Part shown: positions 17,232 to 26,515 of the stretch, in pieces
How the letters are laid out: every line of letters begins with the position of its first letter
Numbering within the stretch: position 1 is the stretch's first letter
Source of the DNA: GJ-E10 sp035625725
GTDB lineage: Bacteria > Pseudomonadota > Gammaproteobacteria > Burkholderiales > Burkholderiaceae_F
Direction of reading: 5' to 3'
Assembly (NCBI GenBank): GCA_035625725.1
Contig: DASPPB010000026.1
Coordinates: 83,949 to 147,948 of the forward strand
Length of the DNA stretch: 64,000 bases
Translations under genes and position numbers: made by a program
The notes under the pieces: model-generated
Database searches by the model: none
Seen by the model: only the letters and a program-made list of their open reading frames with translations
Told to the model about the DNA's origin: nothing

Positions 17232-17330
17232 ATGCTCACTCTGTACATCATTTTTGGACTCATCACTTTCGTGATTCCGGCGATATGCATTTTGGGCGAT
17301 AACGTGCAGTGGAAGCGAGGAAAGAAATAG
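17232..17330 (+). CDS. Small single-span membrane protein, 32 residues (hypothetical)
   Basis: Short reading frame with the features of a genuine small gene. The ATG at 17232 is preceded at 7 bp by AAAGGGGG, one of the strongest ribosome sites in the window. The product starts MLTLYIIFGLITFVIPAICI, a continuous hydrophobic helix, and ends with the basic tail NVQWKRGKK, predicting an inner-membrane anchor with a cytoplasmic C-terminus. It follows dctP by 167 bp on the same strand. No known family is recognised. Regulatory partners of transporters are often this small, but a role with the TRAP system is only a guess. Confidence 0.5.
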   Translation: MLTLYIIFGLITFVIPAICILGDNVQWKRGKK

Positions 17331-17635
17331 CTGCCGAACACGCAATCGCTGCGGGCTCGCGGGTGGCCCACTCGTGGTACTTCCGACGGTGGCGCGTGGG
17401 CTGCGTGGCGACGGACCGTCGCGCCCGCGACGAGGATCGGCGCCCAGGCAAAGGCTAGGCCCTGCGTCGGCGTGCGCCGGGCCCCTATAGGCAGTTACGG
17501 TCGCCTGCGTGCCAAATCTTGCGTCGCTACGAGAGCCGTGCGCCGGCACCGACGCCAATGGCGGTCAAGCCGGCAATCGGGATCGGCCGCAAATGCCGCG
17601 CGCCAGCCGGCAGGTGCCAGAAGAACGCTTCCGAA
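17331..17635. other. 305-bp gap without a recognisable gene
   Basis: This stretch lies between the small membrane ORF (plus strand) and the end of the DUF4148 gene (minus strand). It contains only short frames with no family motifs. No clear terminator hairpin with a T-tract was found. Confidence 0.4.
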
Positions 17636-18019
17636 TTAATTTGCGCGGCCTGGCGCGCCCGAGTGCGCGAGGCTTCGGGCGGCCTCGCTGATCGGATATT
17701 CGCCCGGGAATAGTTCCCTTTTGCTCATGCCGCCGAAGCCACCGGCTTGGGTACCTGTTTGTACTGCCTTGACAGCTTCAGCGCGGACCTCTGCGCGCGT
17801 GCTCGGCGGCCCGGTCAAATCCGAAGCCGGGTATAGCCACGGGAACATGCCGCGCGGGGCGATCTCGGGCTCGCCTTCGGACAGGGCACCAGCCTGCCGA
17901 GCCGCAGCTAACTCGGCTCGGACCCGATCGCGTGTGGTGTCGGAACCGGCCCAGGCCGATCCGCAGGTGAAGAGCAACACAATGCTGGCAATGCCAACGG
18001 TGCGATGGACTTGCTTCAT
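17636..18019 (-). CDS. DUF4148 domain exported protein
   Basis: Small exported protein of 127 residues. The signal peptide is MKQVHRTVGIASIVLLFTCG with cleavage after SAWA. The mature part carries two related helices, TTRDRVRAELAAARQAG and STRAEVRAEAVKAVQTG, the DUF4148 signature common in Burkholderiales. The start is the ATG at 18019, preceded by AGGAG; longer frames upstream lack a ribosome site. The function is unknown; such proteins occur in many paralogues in this order. It lies downstream of dctM on the same strand, with a 289-bp gap that argues against a single operon. Confidence 0.82.
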   Translation of the reverse strand: MKQVHRTVGIASIVLLFTCGSAWAGSDTTRDRVRAELAAARQAGALSEGEPEIAPRGMFPWLYPASDLTGPPSTRAEVRAEAVKAVQTGTQAGGFGGMSKRELFPGEYPISEAARSLAHSGAPGRAN

Positions 18020-18308
18020 GGCAGTCTCCTCATGAGAGGAAAGATCCGAAACACCATCGGGGCACGGCGCGAGTACGCAGAGCAACTCCTTGGCACGGAG
18101 CGATGCCGCGGCTTGCGCCGCCGACGTTTTGAGCCTACTCGCGGCAAAAGCGCTTGGTAAGACGCGAAATACGTACGTGTTTTGACTCAGGACCCGAGAC
18201 AGCAGTCCGTCTGTGCAGCGGCTTCGGATCCGCGGGTGCGCGGCAAAACGAGCAGGCGCAAAGAGAAGGTGTGAGAAGCGAAGCCGCGCCGACAGGCAAA
18301 CCGCACAA

Positions 18309-19793
18309 TTACTTGCGCTGTGGCACGCCGCTGCGACGAAACAGTTCGTCCAGATTGCTGTCGTTGGGGGCCGAAGGGGCTTGGGGCGTCTCGATTTGGA
18401 TTTTTTCCAGGTCGAGGTTTTTGGTTTTTTCCAAGAAAACCGTCACCGATTGGGGCACGAAGATCACGATGACGACGAGAATGAGCTGCATGCCAACCCA
18501 AGGCAGCGCACCCCAATAGATGTCGGGGGAGGAGACCGGTCGCGGGATTCGGCGTTCCTTGAAGAGGGAATCGGCGATTCCGCGCAAGTAAAACAGCGCG
18601 AAGCCAAACGGGGGATGCATGAAGCTCGTCTGCATGTTCACGCACAGCATCACGCCAAACCAGATGAGGTCAATACCCATCTTCTCGGCAACCGGGCCGA
18701 TCATCGGGATGATGATGAAGGCGATTTCGAAGAAATCCAAGAAAAACGCCAGGAAGAACACAAAGACGTTAATGAAGACCAGAAATCCAATCTGTCCACC
18801 AGGCAGGCTCGTGAGTTGTTGCTCGATCCAGCGCGCGCCATCGACGCCCTGAAAGACCAGTGAGAAGACGCGCGCGCCAATGAGAATGAAAACGACCATT
18901 GCCGTAATGCGCATAGTGCCGTGCATCGCATCGCGCAGCAGCGGCCAGGTGAGGCGTCCGTGCAGCCCGGCGAGCACCATGGCGCCGACCACACCCATCG
19001 CGCCGGCCTCGGTCGGAGTGCAGATGGCCGTTTCCATCCACGGTAGGCCGCCCATGCTGCCGAGAACCGCGAAGATCAGAATCGCGGAGGGAACGATGCC
19101 CCGCAGGCAGCGTGCCCACAGGCGCCAGCCCGTATGCGTGCGAGCCGACTTGTCGACACCCGGTACATCTTGCGGACGCAGGACTCCGAGCACAAACGTG
19201 TACAGCGCGAAAATCAGCACCTGCAAGAGGGACGGACCCCATGCGCCCTTGTACATGTCGCCCACCGAGCGGCCCAGCTGGTCGGCCAGCACGACCAACA
19301 CGAGAGACGGCGGCACGAGCTGGGTGATGGTGCCGGAGGCGGCCAAGACGCCGGTGGTGTAGCGCATGTTGTAGCCGTAGCGGATCATCACGGGCAGTGA
19401 AATCAGTGCCATGGCGATGATCTGGCCGGCCACGGTACCTGTGATGGCGCCCAAGATGAAGCCGACGATAATGACCGAGTAGCCCAGTCCGCCGCGCACC
19501 GTGCCAAAGAGCTGGCCCATCGAATCGAGCATGTCCTCGGCCAAACCGCATTTTTCCAAAATGCTGCCCATCATCGTAAAAAACGGAATGGCCAGCAGCA
19601 GGTCGTTGGACAGAATATTGAAGACGTTGAGGGGCAGGTTGATCAGAAAAGCCGGCTCGAACCACCCCATGGCGATCGCATAGGCGGCGCAGCCCATTCC
19701 CAATGCGGCAAGGGAGAAGGCCACCGGAAATCCGACGAGCATGATCACCACGAGCCCGGCGAACATCACCGGGGGGAAATTCTCAATACTCAC
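18309..19793 (-). CDS. dctM: TRAP transporter large permease subunit (DctM)
   Basis: Multi-spanning inner-membrane transport subunit of 494 residues. Characteristic DctM segments are LLLAIPFFTMMGSILEKCG, GTVAGQIIAMALISLPVM and TPTEAGAMGVVGAM. The start is a GTG at 19793 that overlaps the dctQ stop (GTGA); a longer frame to 20033 exists but its extra 80 residues merely run antisense to dctQ coding and are rejected. The C-terminus carries a soluble tail rich in Asp and Glu after about residue 440. Na+-driven uptake of the solute bound by DctP (15973-17064) is inferred. Confidence 0.93.
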   Translation of the reverse strand: MSIENFPPVMFAGLVVIMLVGFPVAFSLAALGMGCAAYAIAMGWFEPAFLINLPLNVFNILSNDLLLAIPFFTMMGSILEKCGLAEDMLDSMGQLFGTVRGGLGYSVIIVGFILGAITGTVAGQIIAMALISLPVMIRYGYNMRYTTGVLAASGTITQLVPPSLVLVVLADQLGRSVGDMYKGAWGPSLLQVLIFALYTFVLGVLRPQDVPGVDKSARTHTGWRLWARCLRGIVPSAILIFAVLGSMGGLPWMETAICTPTEAGAMGVVGAMVLAGLHGRLTWPLLRDAMHGTMRITAMVVFILIGARVFSLVFQGVDGARWIEQQLTSLPGGQIGFLVFINVFVFFLAFFLDFFEIAFIIIPMIGPVAEKMGIDLIWFGVMLCVNMQTSFMHPPFGFALFYLRGIADSLFKERRIPRPVSSPDIYWGALPWVGMQLILVVIVIFVPQSVTVFLEKTKNLDLEKIQIETPQAPSAPNDSNLDELFRRSGVPQRK

Positions 19794-20329
19794 TGCAGCG
19801 GCTTTTCGTATTGCGCGTCCAGACCGCCTGCGCCGCGCAAGTACGCAACGCGCTTGATGATTTCCGCCAACGCCTGCAGGCAAACGAGGCCAAAGCCCAG
19901 GGGCAGCATCAGCATCGCTGGCCAGCGCAACAGACCTCCCGCGTTGGAGGAGACTTCGCCGCTCACGAAAGTGCGCACAAAAATGGGCCAGGACAAGACG
20001 AACAAGATCGCCATGACAGGCAGCAGAAAACACGCAAGACCCAGAAGATCAAGAAGCACCGGAGCTCTACCGTGCAGGCGCGAATAAAAGATGTCGACGC
20101 GCACATGCTCATTGCGACGCAGTACATACGGCGCCCCGAGCATGACGGTCACGGCGAAGAGGTACCATTGAATTTCGAGCCAGGCGTTGGAAGAGACGTC
20201 CAGTGCGTAGCGGATCACGGCGTTGCCCGCGCTAATCAGGCAGGCGGCCAGTACGGCAAACGCGGCTACCCACGCGAGCTTGTCGCTAATCCAGTCGACA
20301 ACGCGGCAAAAGACGAGCAGCTGCTTCAT
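19790..20329 (-). CDS. dctQ: TRAP transporter small permease subunit (DctQ)
   Basis: Inner-membrane protein of 179 residues with four predicted helices. Family features include the SSNAWLEIQWYLFAVTVMLG segment and RRNEHVRVDIFY. It helps DctM accept substrate from the binding protein. Its stop overlaps the dctM GTG start by 4 bp, so the two are translationally coupled. It starts 31 bp after the end of the glycosyltransferase gene on the same strand, so transcription could begin further upstream. Confidence 0.93.
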   Translation of the reverse strand: MKQLLVFCRVVDWISDKLAWVAAFAVLAACLISAGNAVIRYALDVSSNAWLEIQWYLFAVTVMLGAPYVLRRNEHVRVDIFYSRLHGRAPVLLDLLGLACFLLPVMAILFVLSWPIFVRTFVSGEVSSNAGGLLRWPAMLMLPLGFGLVCLQALAEIIKRVAYLRGAGGLDAQYEKPLQ

Positions 20330-20360
20330 GCGGGCAACGGTAGCACGCGGGATTTTGCGC

Positions 20361-21917
20361 CTAGCAGCCGCCAGAGCTCGGTGCGATCACTCCCGCCGCG
20401 ATGGCCGATACGGCCCCATGCGGTACGGGGGTGCGCAACTCGACGGGCGCCTGCAGGCGTTGCGCAAATTGCGCGCCGATTTGCTGCTGCGCTGGTTGCT
20501 CGGGCCGCCACAAAACCAGAGCACCGCAGCGGGCAAGTTGCTCATCGCTGATCCAGGGCGCCTGGCTGCGGTCCCCGTCGGGCAGGACCGCCGGATGTGT
20601 GGGCAGTTCCAGCGCGATCGCTCCTGCCTCCCAGTCCGGGCCAATGACGATCGTCAGGCGGCCGTCCGTGTTGGCTTGCCAGTGGGCAAGCGCCAAGGCG
20701 GCCAGAGGCTGCGCGGCAAAGGAGTGATGAAAGCCGGGCTCGCGAGTCGCGACGACGACATTCCATACGAGCGCGGCCGCATGCACGCTCAGAACCGCCA
20801 TGAGGCCGATTCGGGGTCCGGGGCGGTTTTGCTTGCGCAACAGCGTGACGGCGTACAGCGGCAGGAGCAGCGTTGTCGAGGCTCCCCAGTGGTTTTGCGG
20901 CGCAACCCCGACCAAGAGGACCAGTGCAAGCACTGTGGCTAGAGGCATGAGCGCCAGGATCGCGAGCGCAAGCTGCTGTGGCGCTGGCGTCTCGGCGCGT
21001 TGTGGCTCACGTTCCGCCACATTGGCCGCTCGCCGATTGCGCTGCGCACGTTCGATGAAAACCGCCATTGCAAGGGCGATCAGCGCCGGGGCGAGCCGTC
21101 CGAGCTGCTGGGCGACAAAGCCCGCCGAGTGGAGCAGCCGCTCGCCCGCGGGAAGGCCGGCGAGCAGACTGTGGCCCGCGTAGGCAAAGGTGGAAAACTC
21201 GTGGCGCTCCAGCCACAAGAGGTGTGGCACCAGCGGAAGCGCCGTCACGAGCCCGCAGAGCGCGACGTGGCGCCAAAACCGCGGGCGACGCCACGAACCG
21301 GATATCCCCAGCGCCAGGGCGCTCGCGGCAATGATGATTGCCATCTGGTACTTCGTGAGCAGTCCAAAAGCCTGGGCGATTCCCAGCAAAGCCCAGGGCA
21401 CTACGGTCCCCCCGGCGGCTTGTTCGTCCCGAATGATGCGCAGCACGGCCCAGGCGCTCGCGGCCACGAAGGGGAGCATCACCGTGTTATGGTTCAGAAA
21501 AGAGCCGCGACCCATGAGGTAATAATCGGCACTGCTCAGCAAAACGGCGAGCAGGGCGTCGTCGTGGTCCAGCACAAGTAGCGCACAGCGCCACAACACG
21601 ATCAGGGTCGCACCGACGCACGCCATCGCAAGGGCGTAGGTGAGAAAGGCGCTGCGCCCGAAGACGGCAATGCCCGCGTACAAGAGCCAAGTGGGCAACG
21701 GCGGGTGCTTGAAATATCCCCATTGCAGGGCGTGCGCCCAATTGAGCTGCTCGACGTTGTCCGCATGGGGGACGCTTTGCAGCAGCGCGGGCAGCGCGCT
21801 CCAAAGCAGCACGACAAAGGCGACGAACCCGAGCAGCAAAAGGCCATGCCCAGAGTCCTGGGCGCGGTCGTGGTTGCAGATCACCGGATCGGCTGCTCGA
21901 ACGTGCTCATCGAGCAC
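20361..21917 (-). CDS. GT39/PMT-like membrane glycosyltransferase
   Basis: Polytopic membrane protein of 518 residues with about ten hydrophobic helices. The N-terminal loop carries the family motif HADNVEQLNWAHALQWGYF followed by KHPPLPTWLL, which in ArnT/PMT-like enzymes holds the catalytic acid and contacts the polyprenyl-phosphate sugar. A soluble C-terminal domain begins near residue 410. It probably transfers a sugar from a lipid carrier to a cell-envelope acceptor; donor and acceptor are unknown. The start is a GTG at 21917, overlapping the prolyl iminopeptidase 3' end by 11 bp, so the two genes are probably co-transcribed. Confidence 0.88.
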   Translation of the reverse strand: MLDEHVRAADPVICNHDRAQDSGHGLLLLGFVAFVVLLWSALPALLQSVPHADNVEQLNWAHALQWGYFKHPPLPTWLLYAGIAVFGRSAFLTYALAMACVGATLIVLWRCALLVLDHDDALLAVLLSSADYYLMGRGSFLNHNTVMLPFVAASAWAVLRIIRDEQAAGGTVVPWALLGIAQAFGLLTKYQMAIIIAASALALGISGSWRRPRFWRHVALCGLVTALPLVPHLLWLERHEFSTFAYAGHSLLAGLPAGERLLHSAGFVAQQLGRLAPALIALAMAVFIERAQRNRRAANVAEREPQRAETPAPQQLALAILALMPLATVLALVLLVGVAPQNHWGASTTLLLPLYAVTLLRKQNRPGPRIGLMAVLSVHAAALVWNVVVATREPGFHHSFAAQPLAALALAHWQANTDGRLTIVIGPDWEAGAIALELPTHPAVLPDGDRSQAPWISDEQLARCGALVLWRPEQPAQQQIGAQFAQRLQAPVELRTPVPHGAVSAIAAGVIAPSSGGC

Positions 21918-22902
21918 GCGACACCGTGCGCAACGTCTGCGACCCCGCGAGCGGAGCTAGCCGCCGCTTGAATAGTTCGACTTCCCGCACGACCGCGGCG
22001 CGGACCGATGGCTCCCACACGGAGTGGCCCGCGTCGGGCACAACCGTGTAACGCGCGCCGGGCCAGGCGCGTGCCAACTCATCGGCGCTCACGATGGGAC
22101 AAACCACGTCATAGCGTGAATGCACGATGGACGCGGGCAGGTGCTGGATGCGGTAGAGATTGGTGAGCAGCTGGTTCGGGGCGAGAAAGCAGTGGTGCGC
22201 AAAAAAGTGCGCCTCCAAGCGTGCCAGCGCCAAGGCATCGTCGGAGAACTCGCGCACGAGTTCGGGATTGGGAACGAGCGTGGAACACGTCCCCTCGTAT
22301 TCGCTCCAGGCACGGGCAAAGGGCATGTGGATCTTCGGGTCGATGTTAAACAGCCGTCGGCGGTATCCGGCCAGAAGGTCGCCACGCTCGGCCTCGGGGA
22401 GCATCTCGACAAATTTTCGCCAGGCCTCGGGATGAATTTGGCGTGCACCGTGGAAGAACCAATGCACTTCGCTTGCTCTACCCAGAAAGACGCCGCGAAG
22501 GACAAAACCCAGACAGCGCTGCGGGTGCGTCTGGCCATAGGCCAAAGCCAGGGTGCTGCCCCAGGAACCCCCAAAGAGCAGCCATCGGGAGATTCCCAGA
22601 TGCTCGCGCAGCCGCTCCAGGTCGGCCACAAGGTGCTGCGTGGTGTTGTGCGCAATTTCCGCAAAGGGGGTCGACGCACCAGCGCCACGCTGGTCGTAGA
22701 GCACGACGCGGAAAAACGCCGGATCGAAGAAGCGCCGGTGCTCCGGCGCGCTTCCGCCCCCGGGCCCGCCGTGCAGGAAAACGACGGGCACGCCCCGGGG
22801 ATTGCCGCTGGTTTCCCAGTACATTGTATGTACGCCGTCCAGGGTCAGCATCCCGGTGTCGTACGGTTCGATGGGGGCGTATAGGTCTGCGCGTGCGTCC
22901 AT
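21907..22902 (-). CDS. pip: Prolyl iminopeptidase
   Basis: Cytosolic alpha/beta-hydrolase of family S33 that removes N-terminal proline, 331 residues. Visible elements are HGGPGGGSAP (oxyanion region), YDQRGAGAS, the nucleophile elbow GGSWGS, and the Asp and His of the triad in SRYDVVCP and DAGHSVW. The start is the ATG at 22902, giving the usual N-terminus of the family (YAPIEPYDTGML near residue 8); longer frames extend into proline/arginine-rich non-homologous sequence. Its 3' end overlaps the glycosyltransferase gene by 11 bp. Confidence 0.95.
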   Translation of the reverse strand: MDARADLYAPIEPYDTGMLTLDGVHTMYWETSGNPRGVPVVFLHGGPGGGSAPEHRRFFDPAFFRVVLYDQRGAGASTPFAEIAHNTTQHLVADLERLREHLGISRWLLFGGSWGSTLALAYGQTHPQRCLGFVLRGVFLGRASEVHWFFHGARQIHPEAWRKFVEMLPEAERGDLLAGYRRRLFNIDPKIHMPFARAWSEYEGTCSTLVPNPELVREFSDDALALARLEAHFFAHHCFLAPNQLLTNLYRIQHLPASIVHSRYDVVCPIVSADELARAWPGARYTVVPDAGHSVWEPSVRAAVVREVELFKRRLAPLAGSQTLRTVSRAR

Positions 22903-23157
22903 GACGTTTCGTCGTATCGGATTCGCGATTATGCCGTCGTGCGGCGCGGCAAGGAAACGGGACGGGCCATGAGCCCGCAAGGGCGCCGGGGCGGCGTCGG
23001 CGGGCGTTCGAGGCCTCCTGCAGCGGCAAGGCGCTTGCGCAGGCACGGGACTGTATCGCAATGCACCATCGGTGGAATTCGTTCCCACGAACGCCAAGTT
23101 GTCGTATCGTGGGTACCGTAGCAGTAGTGCTGCTTGCGATTGCGATGGGAGGAATGG

Positions 23158-23610
23158 ATGAACGCAGGAGACGTGTTACGTGCCAAGGGCAATGCGCTGT
23201 ACACGGTGGCTCCCGATGCAACCCTGTGGTCTGCGGTACAGACAATGACAGAGTTCGATATCGGCTCGGTTGTGGTCATGGATCACGGACGGTTGGCGGG
23301 CATGCTGACTTTTCGCGAGGTATTCCGGGCGCTGCGCGCAAACGACGGGCGGATCGGCAAAGGATTGGTGCGCGAATTCATGGATGGGCACCCGACCAGC
23401 GTCGAGGCAAAAACCGACGTCAACGATCTGCGGCGCATCATGCTCGATTTGCGGGTGCGGTACATTCCCGTTATGGACGATAAGACGCTGGCGGGCGTGA
23501 TTTCATTTCACGATGTGGCACGGGCCGTGCTCGAGGAGCAGGGCTACGAAAATCGCATGCTCAAAGACTACATCCGCGATTGGCCGCAGTCGGAGAGCGT
23601 TAGCGGTTAA
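23158..23610 (+). CDS. CBS-domain protein
   Basis: Soluble protein of 150 residues made of a pair of CBS motifs (about 8-60 and 73-130) and nothing else. Typical pieces are GSVVVMDHGRLAGMLTFREV and YIPVMDDKTLAGVISFHDVA. CBS pairs bind adenine nucleotides and act as energy or ligand sensors; the partner is not evident. The start is the ATG at 23158 with GGGAGGA 5-6 bp upstream. The stop TAA shares a base with the ATG of the downstream FAD protein (TAATG), indicating coupling. Confidence 0.93.
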   Translation: MNAGDVLRAKGNALYTVAPDATLWSAVQTMTEFDIGSVVVMDHGRLAGMLTFREVFRALRANDGRIGKGLVREFMDGHPTSVEAKTDVNDLRRIMLDLRVRYIPVMDDKTLAGVISFHDVARAVLEEQGYENRMLKDYIRDWPQSESVSG

Positions 23611-24629
23611 TGACGGAAACCGCGCCAGATCTGCGAACGCAGCTGCACATCGCGATCGTTGGCGCGGGTGTTGCCGGGCTTACGTGCGCGCGCGAACTCG
23701 TCGATCGGGGCGCTCGGGTCACGGTTTTTGAGCGCAACGCAGGACCCGGCGGGCGTTTGGCGAGCCTGCAATCGGACGCCGGTTCCTTCGACGTTGGCGC
23801 CCAGTTCTTTACCGTCCAAACCGAGCTCTTTGCCAAGCAGGTGCACCGCTGGGTCGGCGTCGACCTGGTGCGCACCTGGGAGGCGAACCTTGCCGAACTC
23901 AGTAACGGCCAGATCGCGCCGGTTGCTGCGGGCGCAGCGCGCTTTGTTGGTGTGCCCACGATGCAAAGTATCGCCAGCTACCTGGCGCGCGATCTGGACA
24001 TCGTTTTTGAGGCTGAAGTGGGTCGTATCGCCCGAGGCTCCTCGGAGTGGTACCTCTTTGACCCCCGGGAGCGGCAGCTGGGCATCGTCGGATTCGACGC
24101 GCTGGTTTTGGCTATTCCCTCAATCGAGGCGTTGCGCCTGGTGCGTACGGAAACCGATTTTGCGCCACGCCTGGAGACGGTGCGCTGGGATTCGTGCTGG
24201 GCCGCGAGCCTGGCTCTGTCTCGGCCCAGCGGAATCGAGTTCGATGCCGCGGTGATTACAGACGACCCGATTCTGTCGTGGGTCGCTCGCGACAGCTCCA
24301 AGCCGATGCGGCAAAAAGGCCAGGGATCGGCCGAGCGCTGGCTGCTGCACGCGCGCTCGAGATGGTCACGAAATTTCATCGACATGTCCGTTGACGATGC
24401 CGCGCGCTGGATGCAGCGGGCCTTTGCGGCGCGCTTGGCGCGGCCGCTGGCTCAGAAATCATGCAGCGCGCTGCGCTGGCGCGTCTCCACGCCGATAGAG
24501 GCTCTTGCCGAGACCTACCTGTGGGATTCCGAGCGGGCGATCGGACTCGCGGGGGACTGGTGCGGTGGTTCGCGCGTGGAGTCGGCGTATCTCTCCGGTT
24601 TGGGGCTTGCGCAGGCCATGGCCGAATGA
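23610..24629 (+). CDS. FAD-dependent amine-oxidase-like (renalase-type) protein
   Basis: Flavoprotein of 339 residues. The dinucleotide fold is at the N-terminus (IVGAGVAGLTCA, then FERNAGPGGRLAS), and the C-terminal FAD contact is GLAGDWCGGSRVESAYLSG. The sequence between includes a FDVGAQFFT motif shared with renalase-like and bacterial amine-oxidase-like proteins. The substrate is unknown. It starts on the last base of the CBS gene stop and overlaps the downstream MFS-PlsC gene by 4 bp, so the three genes form a tight operon. Confidence 0.9.
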   Translation: MTETAPDLRTQLHIAIVGAGVAGLTCARELVDRGARVTVFERNAGPGGRLASLQSDAGSFDVGAQFFTVQTELFAKQVHRWVGVDLVRTWEANLAELSNGQIAPVAAGAARFVGVPTMQSIASYLARDLDIVFEAEVGRIARGSSEWYLFDPRERQLGIVGFDALVLAIPSIEALRLVRTETDFAPRLETVRWDSCWAASLALSRPSGIEFDAAVITDDPILSWVARDSSKPMRQKGQGSAERWLLHARSRWSRNFIDMSVDDAARWMQRAFAARLARPLAQKSCSALRWRVSTPIEALAETYLWDSERAIGLAGDWCGGSRVESAYLSGLGLAQAMAE

Positions 24630-26515
24630 CTCGTGGCGGCGCTTTTGCGCTGTTGGGGCAGCGGCGGTTCGCGCCGTTTTTCTGGACCCAGTTTTGCGGT
24701 GCCGCCAATGACAACGTCTTCCGGTTCTCTTTCACCCTGTTGGTCACCTACGGGGGAGCGAGCGTCTCGAAGCTCGACGCCTCGACGGCCGCGAACCTGA
24801 TCGCTGCCGCCTTCATCCTTCCGTTTCTGCTGTTTTCGGCCACGAGCGGACAGCTTGCCGACAAGTTCGACAAGGCAACGATGATGCGCGCGGTCAAACT
24901 GCTCGAAGTCCTCATCATGCTGCTGGGCGCATGGGGCTTTGTCTACGGGCAATTTGCCGTCTTGCTCGGTTGCACCTTTCTCATGGGCGTGCATTCGACC
25001 TTGTTCGGGCCGGCCAAGTACGCGTACCTGCCCCAGCACCTGAGCGCGGCCGAAATCGTGGGGGGCAACGGCATGGTCGAGATGGGGACCTTCGTTGCCA
25101 TCTTGTTGGGAACCATCGTCGGCGGGGTCCTTTTGGACCAGGGACAAAGCGGACCTACGTACGCCGCGGTCACCTGCGTGGCCCTGGCGCTCGTCGGAGT
25201 GCTTGCAAGCCTGGGCATCCCCAGGACGGCTGCCGTCGATCCAGCTCTGGTCGTCGATTGGAACCCGGTTCGTGTTTTGTGGCGCAATTTGCGCTTAGCC
25301 GCGGAGCAGCGCGCCGTGTTTCTTTCCATGATGGGCATCTCATGGATGTGGTTCTTCGGGGTGCTGTTTCTCACCCAGTTCCCGGCCTTCGCGCGCGACG
25401 TCCTTGGCGGTGGTCCCTCGCTCGCCAACTTGCTGCTTGCGGTATTTACGATCGGTATCGCCATTGGCGCCGTGGCTTGCGAGCGGCTTTCGCACCGCAT
25501 GGTGGAGATTGGCCTGGTGCCGCTGGGATCGATCGGCATGACCGCTTTTGGCATCGACCTGTTTTTCGCCATCCCTGCGCAGCCCCTGGGTCAATTGCAA
25601 ACGGCCGGCCAGTTCATGGCCCACGCGGCGCACTGGCGCGTCCTCACCGATTTGTTTGGCCTGTCGTTTTGCGCCGGTTTGTACAGCGTTCCGCTCTACG
25701 CGCTCATTCAGACGCGCTGCCCGCCCGCGCGGCGCGCGCGCATCATTGCCGCCAACAATATTCTCAACGCCGTCTTCATGATCGTAGCCAACGGCTACGC
25801 GGTGCTCGTTTTGCGAGGTTTCGGGGCGAGCATCGTGCAGCTGTTTCTGATCACCGCGCTGCTCAACGCGGCGGTGGCCGTCTACATCTACCTGCAGGTG
25901 CCCGAGTTTTTACTGCGCTTCTTGTCCTGGGTTCTGGTCAATTTGATCTACCGGCTGCGCACCCACGGGCAGGAGCGCATTCCGGAAAACGGTGCCGCGC
26001 TTGTTGTCGCAAACCACGTCTCTTACGTCGATGCCCTCATCTTGTCGGCCGTGAGCCCGCGGCCGATGCGCTTTGTCATGCATCGCTCCATTTTCGAAAT
26101 ACCCGTGCTCTCCTGGCTATTTCGACACGTCAAGGCGATTCCAATCGCCTCCATGCGAGAAGACGCGGCAATGATGGAGCAGGCGTTCTCTCGTGTCTCC
26201 GAGGAGCTGCGCGACGGAGGCTTGGTGTGCATTTTTCCGGAAGGCGGGCTCACGCGCGATGGTGAGCTCGCCCGCTTTCGACCCGGTGTGACCCGAATTC
26301 TTGCAGCGGACCCCGTGCCCGTCGTGCCCATCGCCCTGCGCGGTTTGTGGGGCTCGATGTTTAGCCGACACCACGGAGCGCTGCTGCGCCGGCGCCGCGA
26401 GCGGGGATTTTTTTCCCGCGTCGGCGTTGAAATCGGCGCCCCGATCCCTGCGCACGACGCCAGTCCCGAGCGCTTGCAGGAGCTTGTCGCCGGGTTGCGC
26501 GGAGCCTGGCGCTAG
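24626..26515 (+). CDS. LplT-like MFS transporter fused to PlsC acyltransferase
   Basis: Bifunctional inner-membrane protein of 629 residues. Residues about 10-415 are a major-facilitator transporter resembling lysophospholipid flippase LplT (FFWTQFCGAANDNVFRFS, FGPAKYAYLPQHL). Residues about 430-629 are a PlsC-type glycerophospholipid acyltransferase with the HX4D catalytic motif in NHVSYVDA (His464, Asp469) and FPEGGLTRDG. It probably flips lysophospholipid inward and re-acylates it. It lacks the acyl-ACP synthetase domain of E. coli Aas, so the acyl donor must be activated elsewhere. The start ATG overlaps the preceding stop (ATGA). Confidence 0.93.
   Translation: MTRGGAFALLGQRRFAPFFWTQFCGAANDNVFRFSFTLLVTYGGASVSKLDASTAANLIAAAFILPFLLFSATSGQLADKFDKATMMRAVKLLEVLIMLLGAWGFVYGQFAVLLGCTFLMGVHSTLFGPAKYAYLPQHLSAAEIVGGNGMVEMGTFVAILLGTIVGGVLLDQGQSGPTYAAVTCVALALVGVLASLGIPRTAAVDPALVVDWNPVRVLWRNLRLAAEQRAVFLSMMGISWMWFFGVLFLTQFPAFARDVLGGGPSLANLLLAVFTIGIAIGAVACERLSHRMVEIGLVPLGSIGMTAFGIDLFFAIPAQPLGQLQTAGQFMAHAAHWRVLTDLFGLSFCAGLYSVPLYALIQTRCPPARRARIIAANNILNAVFMIVANGYAVLVLRGFGASIVQLFLITALLNAAVAVYIYLQVPEFLLRFLSWVLVNLIYRLRTHGQERIPENGAALVVANHVSYVDALILSAVSPRPMRFVMHRSIFEIPVLSWLFRHVKAIPIASMREDAAMMEQAFSRVSEELRDGGLVCIFPEGGLTRDGELARFRPGVTRILAADPVPVVPIALRGLWGSMFSRHHGALLRRRRERGFFSRVGVEIGAPIPAHDASPERLQELVAGLRGAWR

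Noticed and set aside
19794..20033. 80-residue N-terminal extension of DctM
   Set aside because: It overlaps dctQ out of frame and is not hydrophobic; the GTG that overlaps the dctQ stop gives the normal DctM N-terminus.
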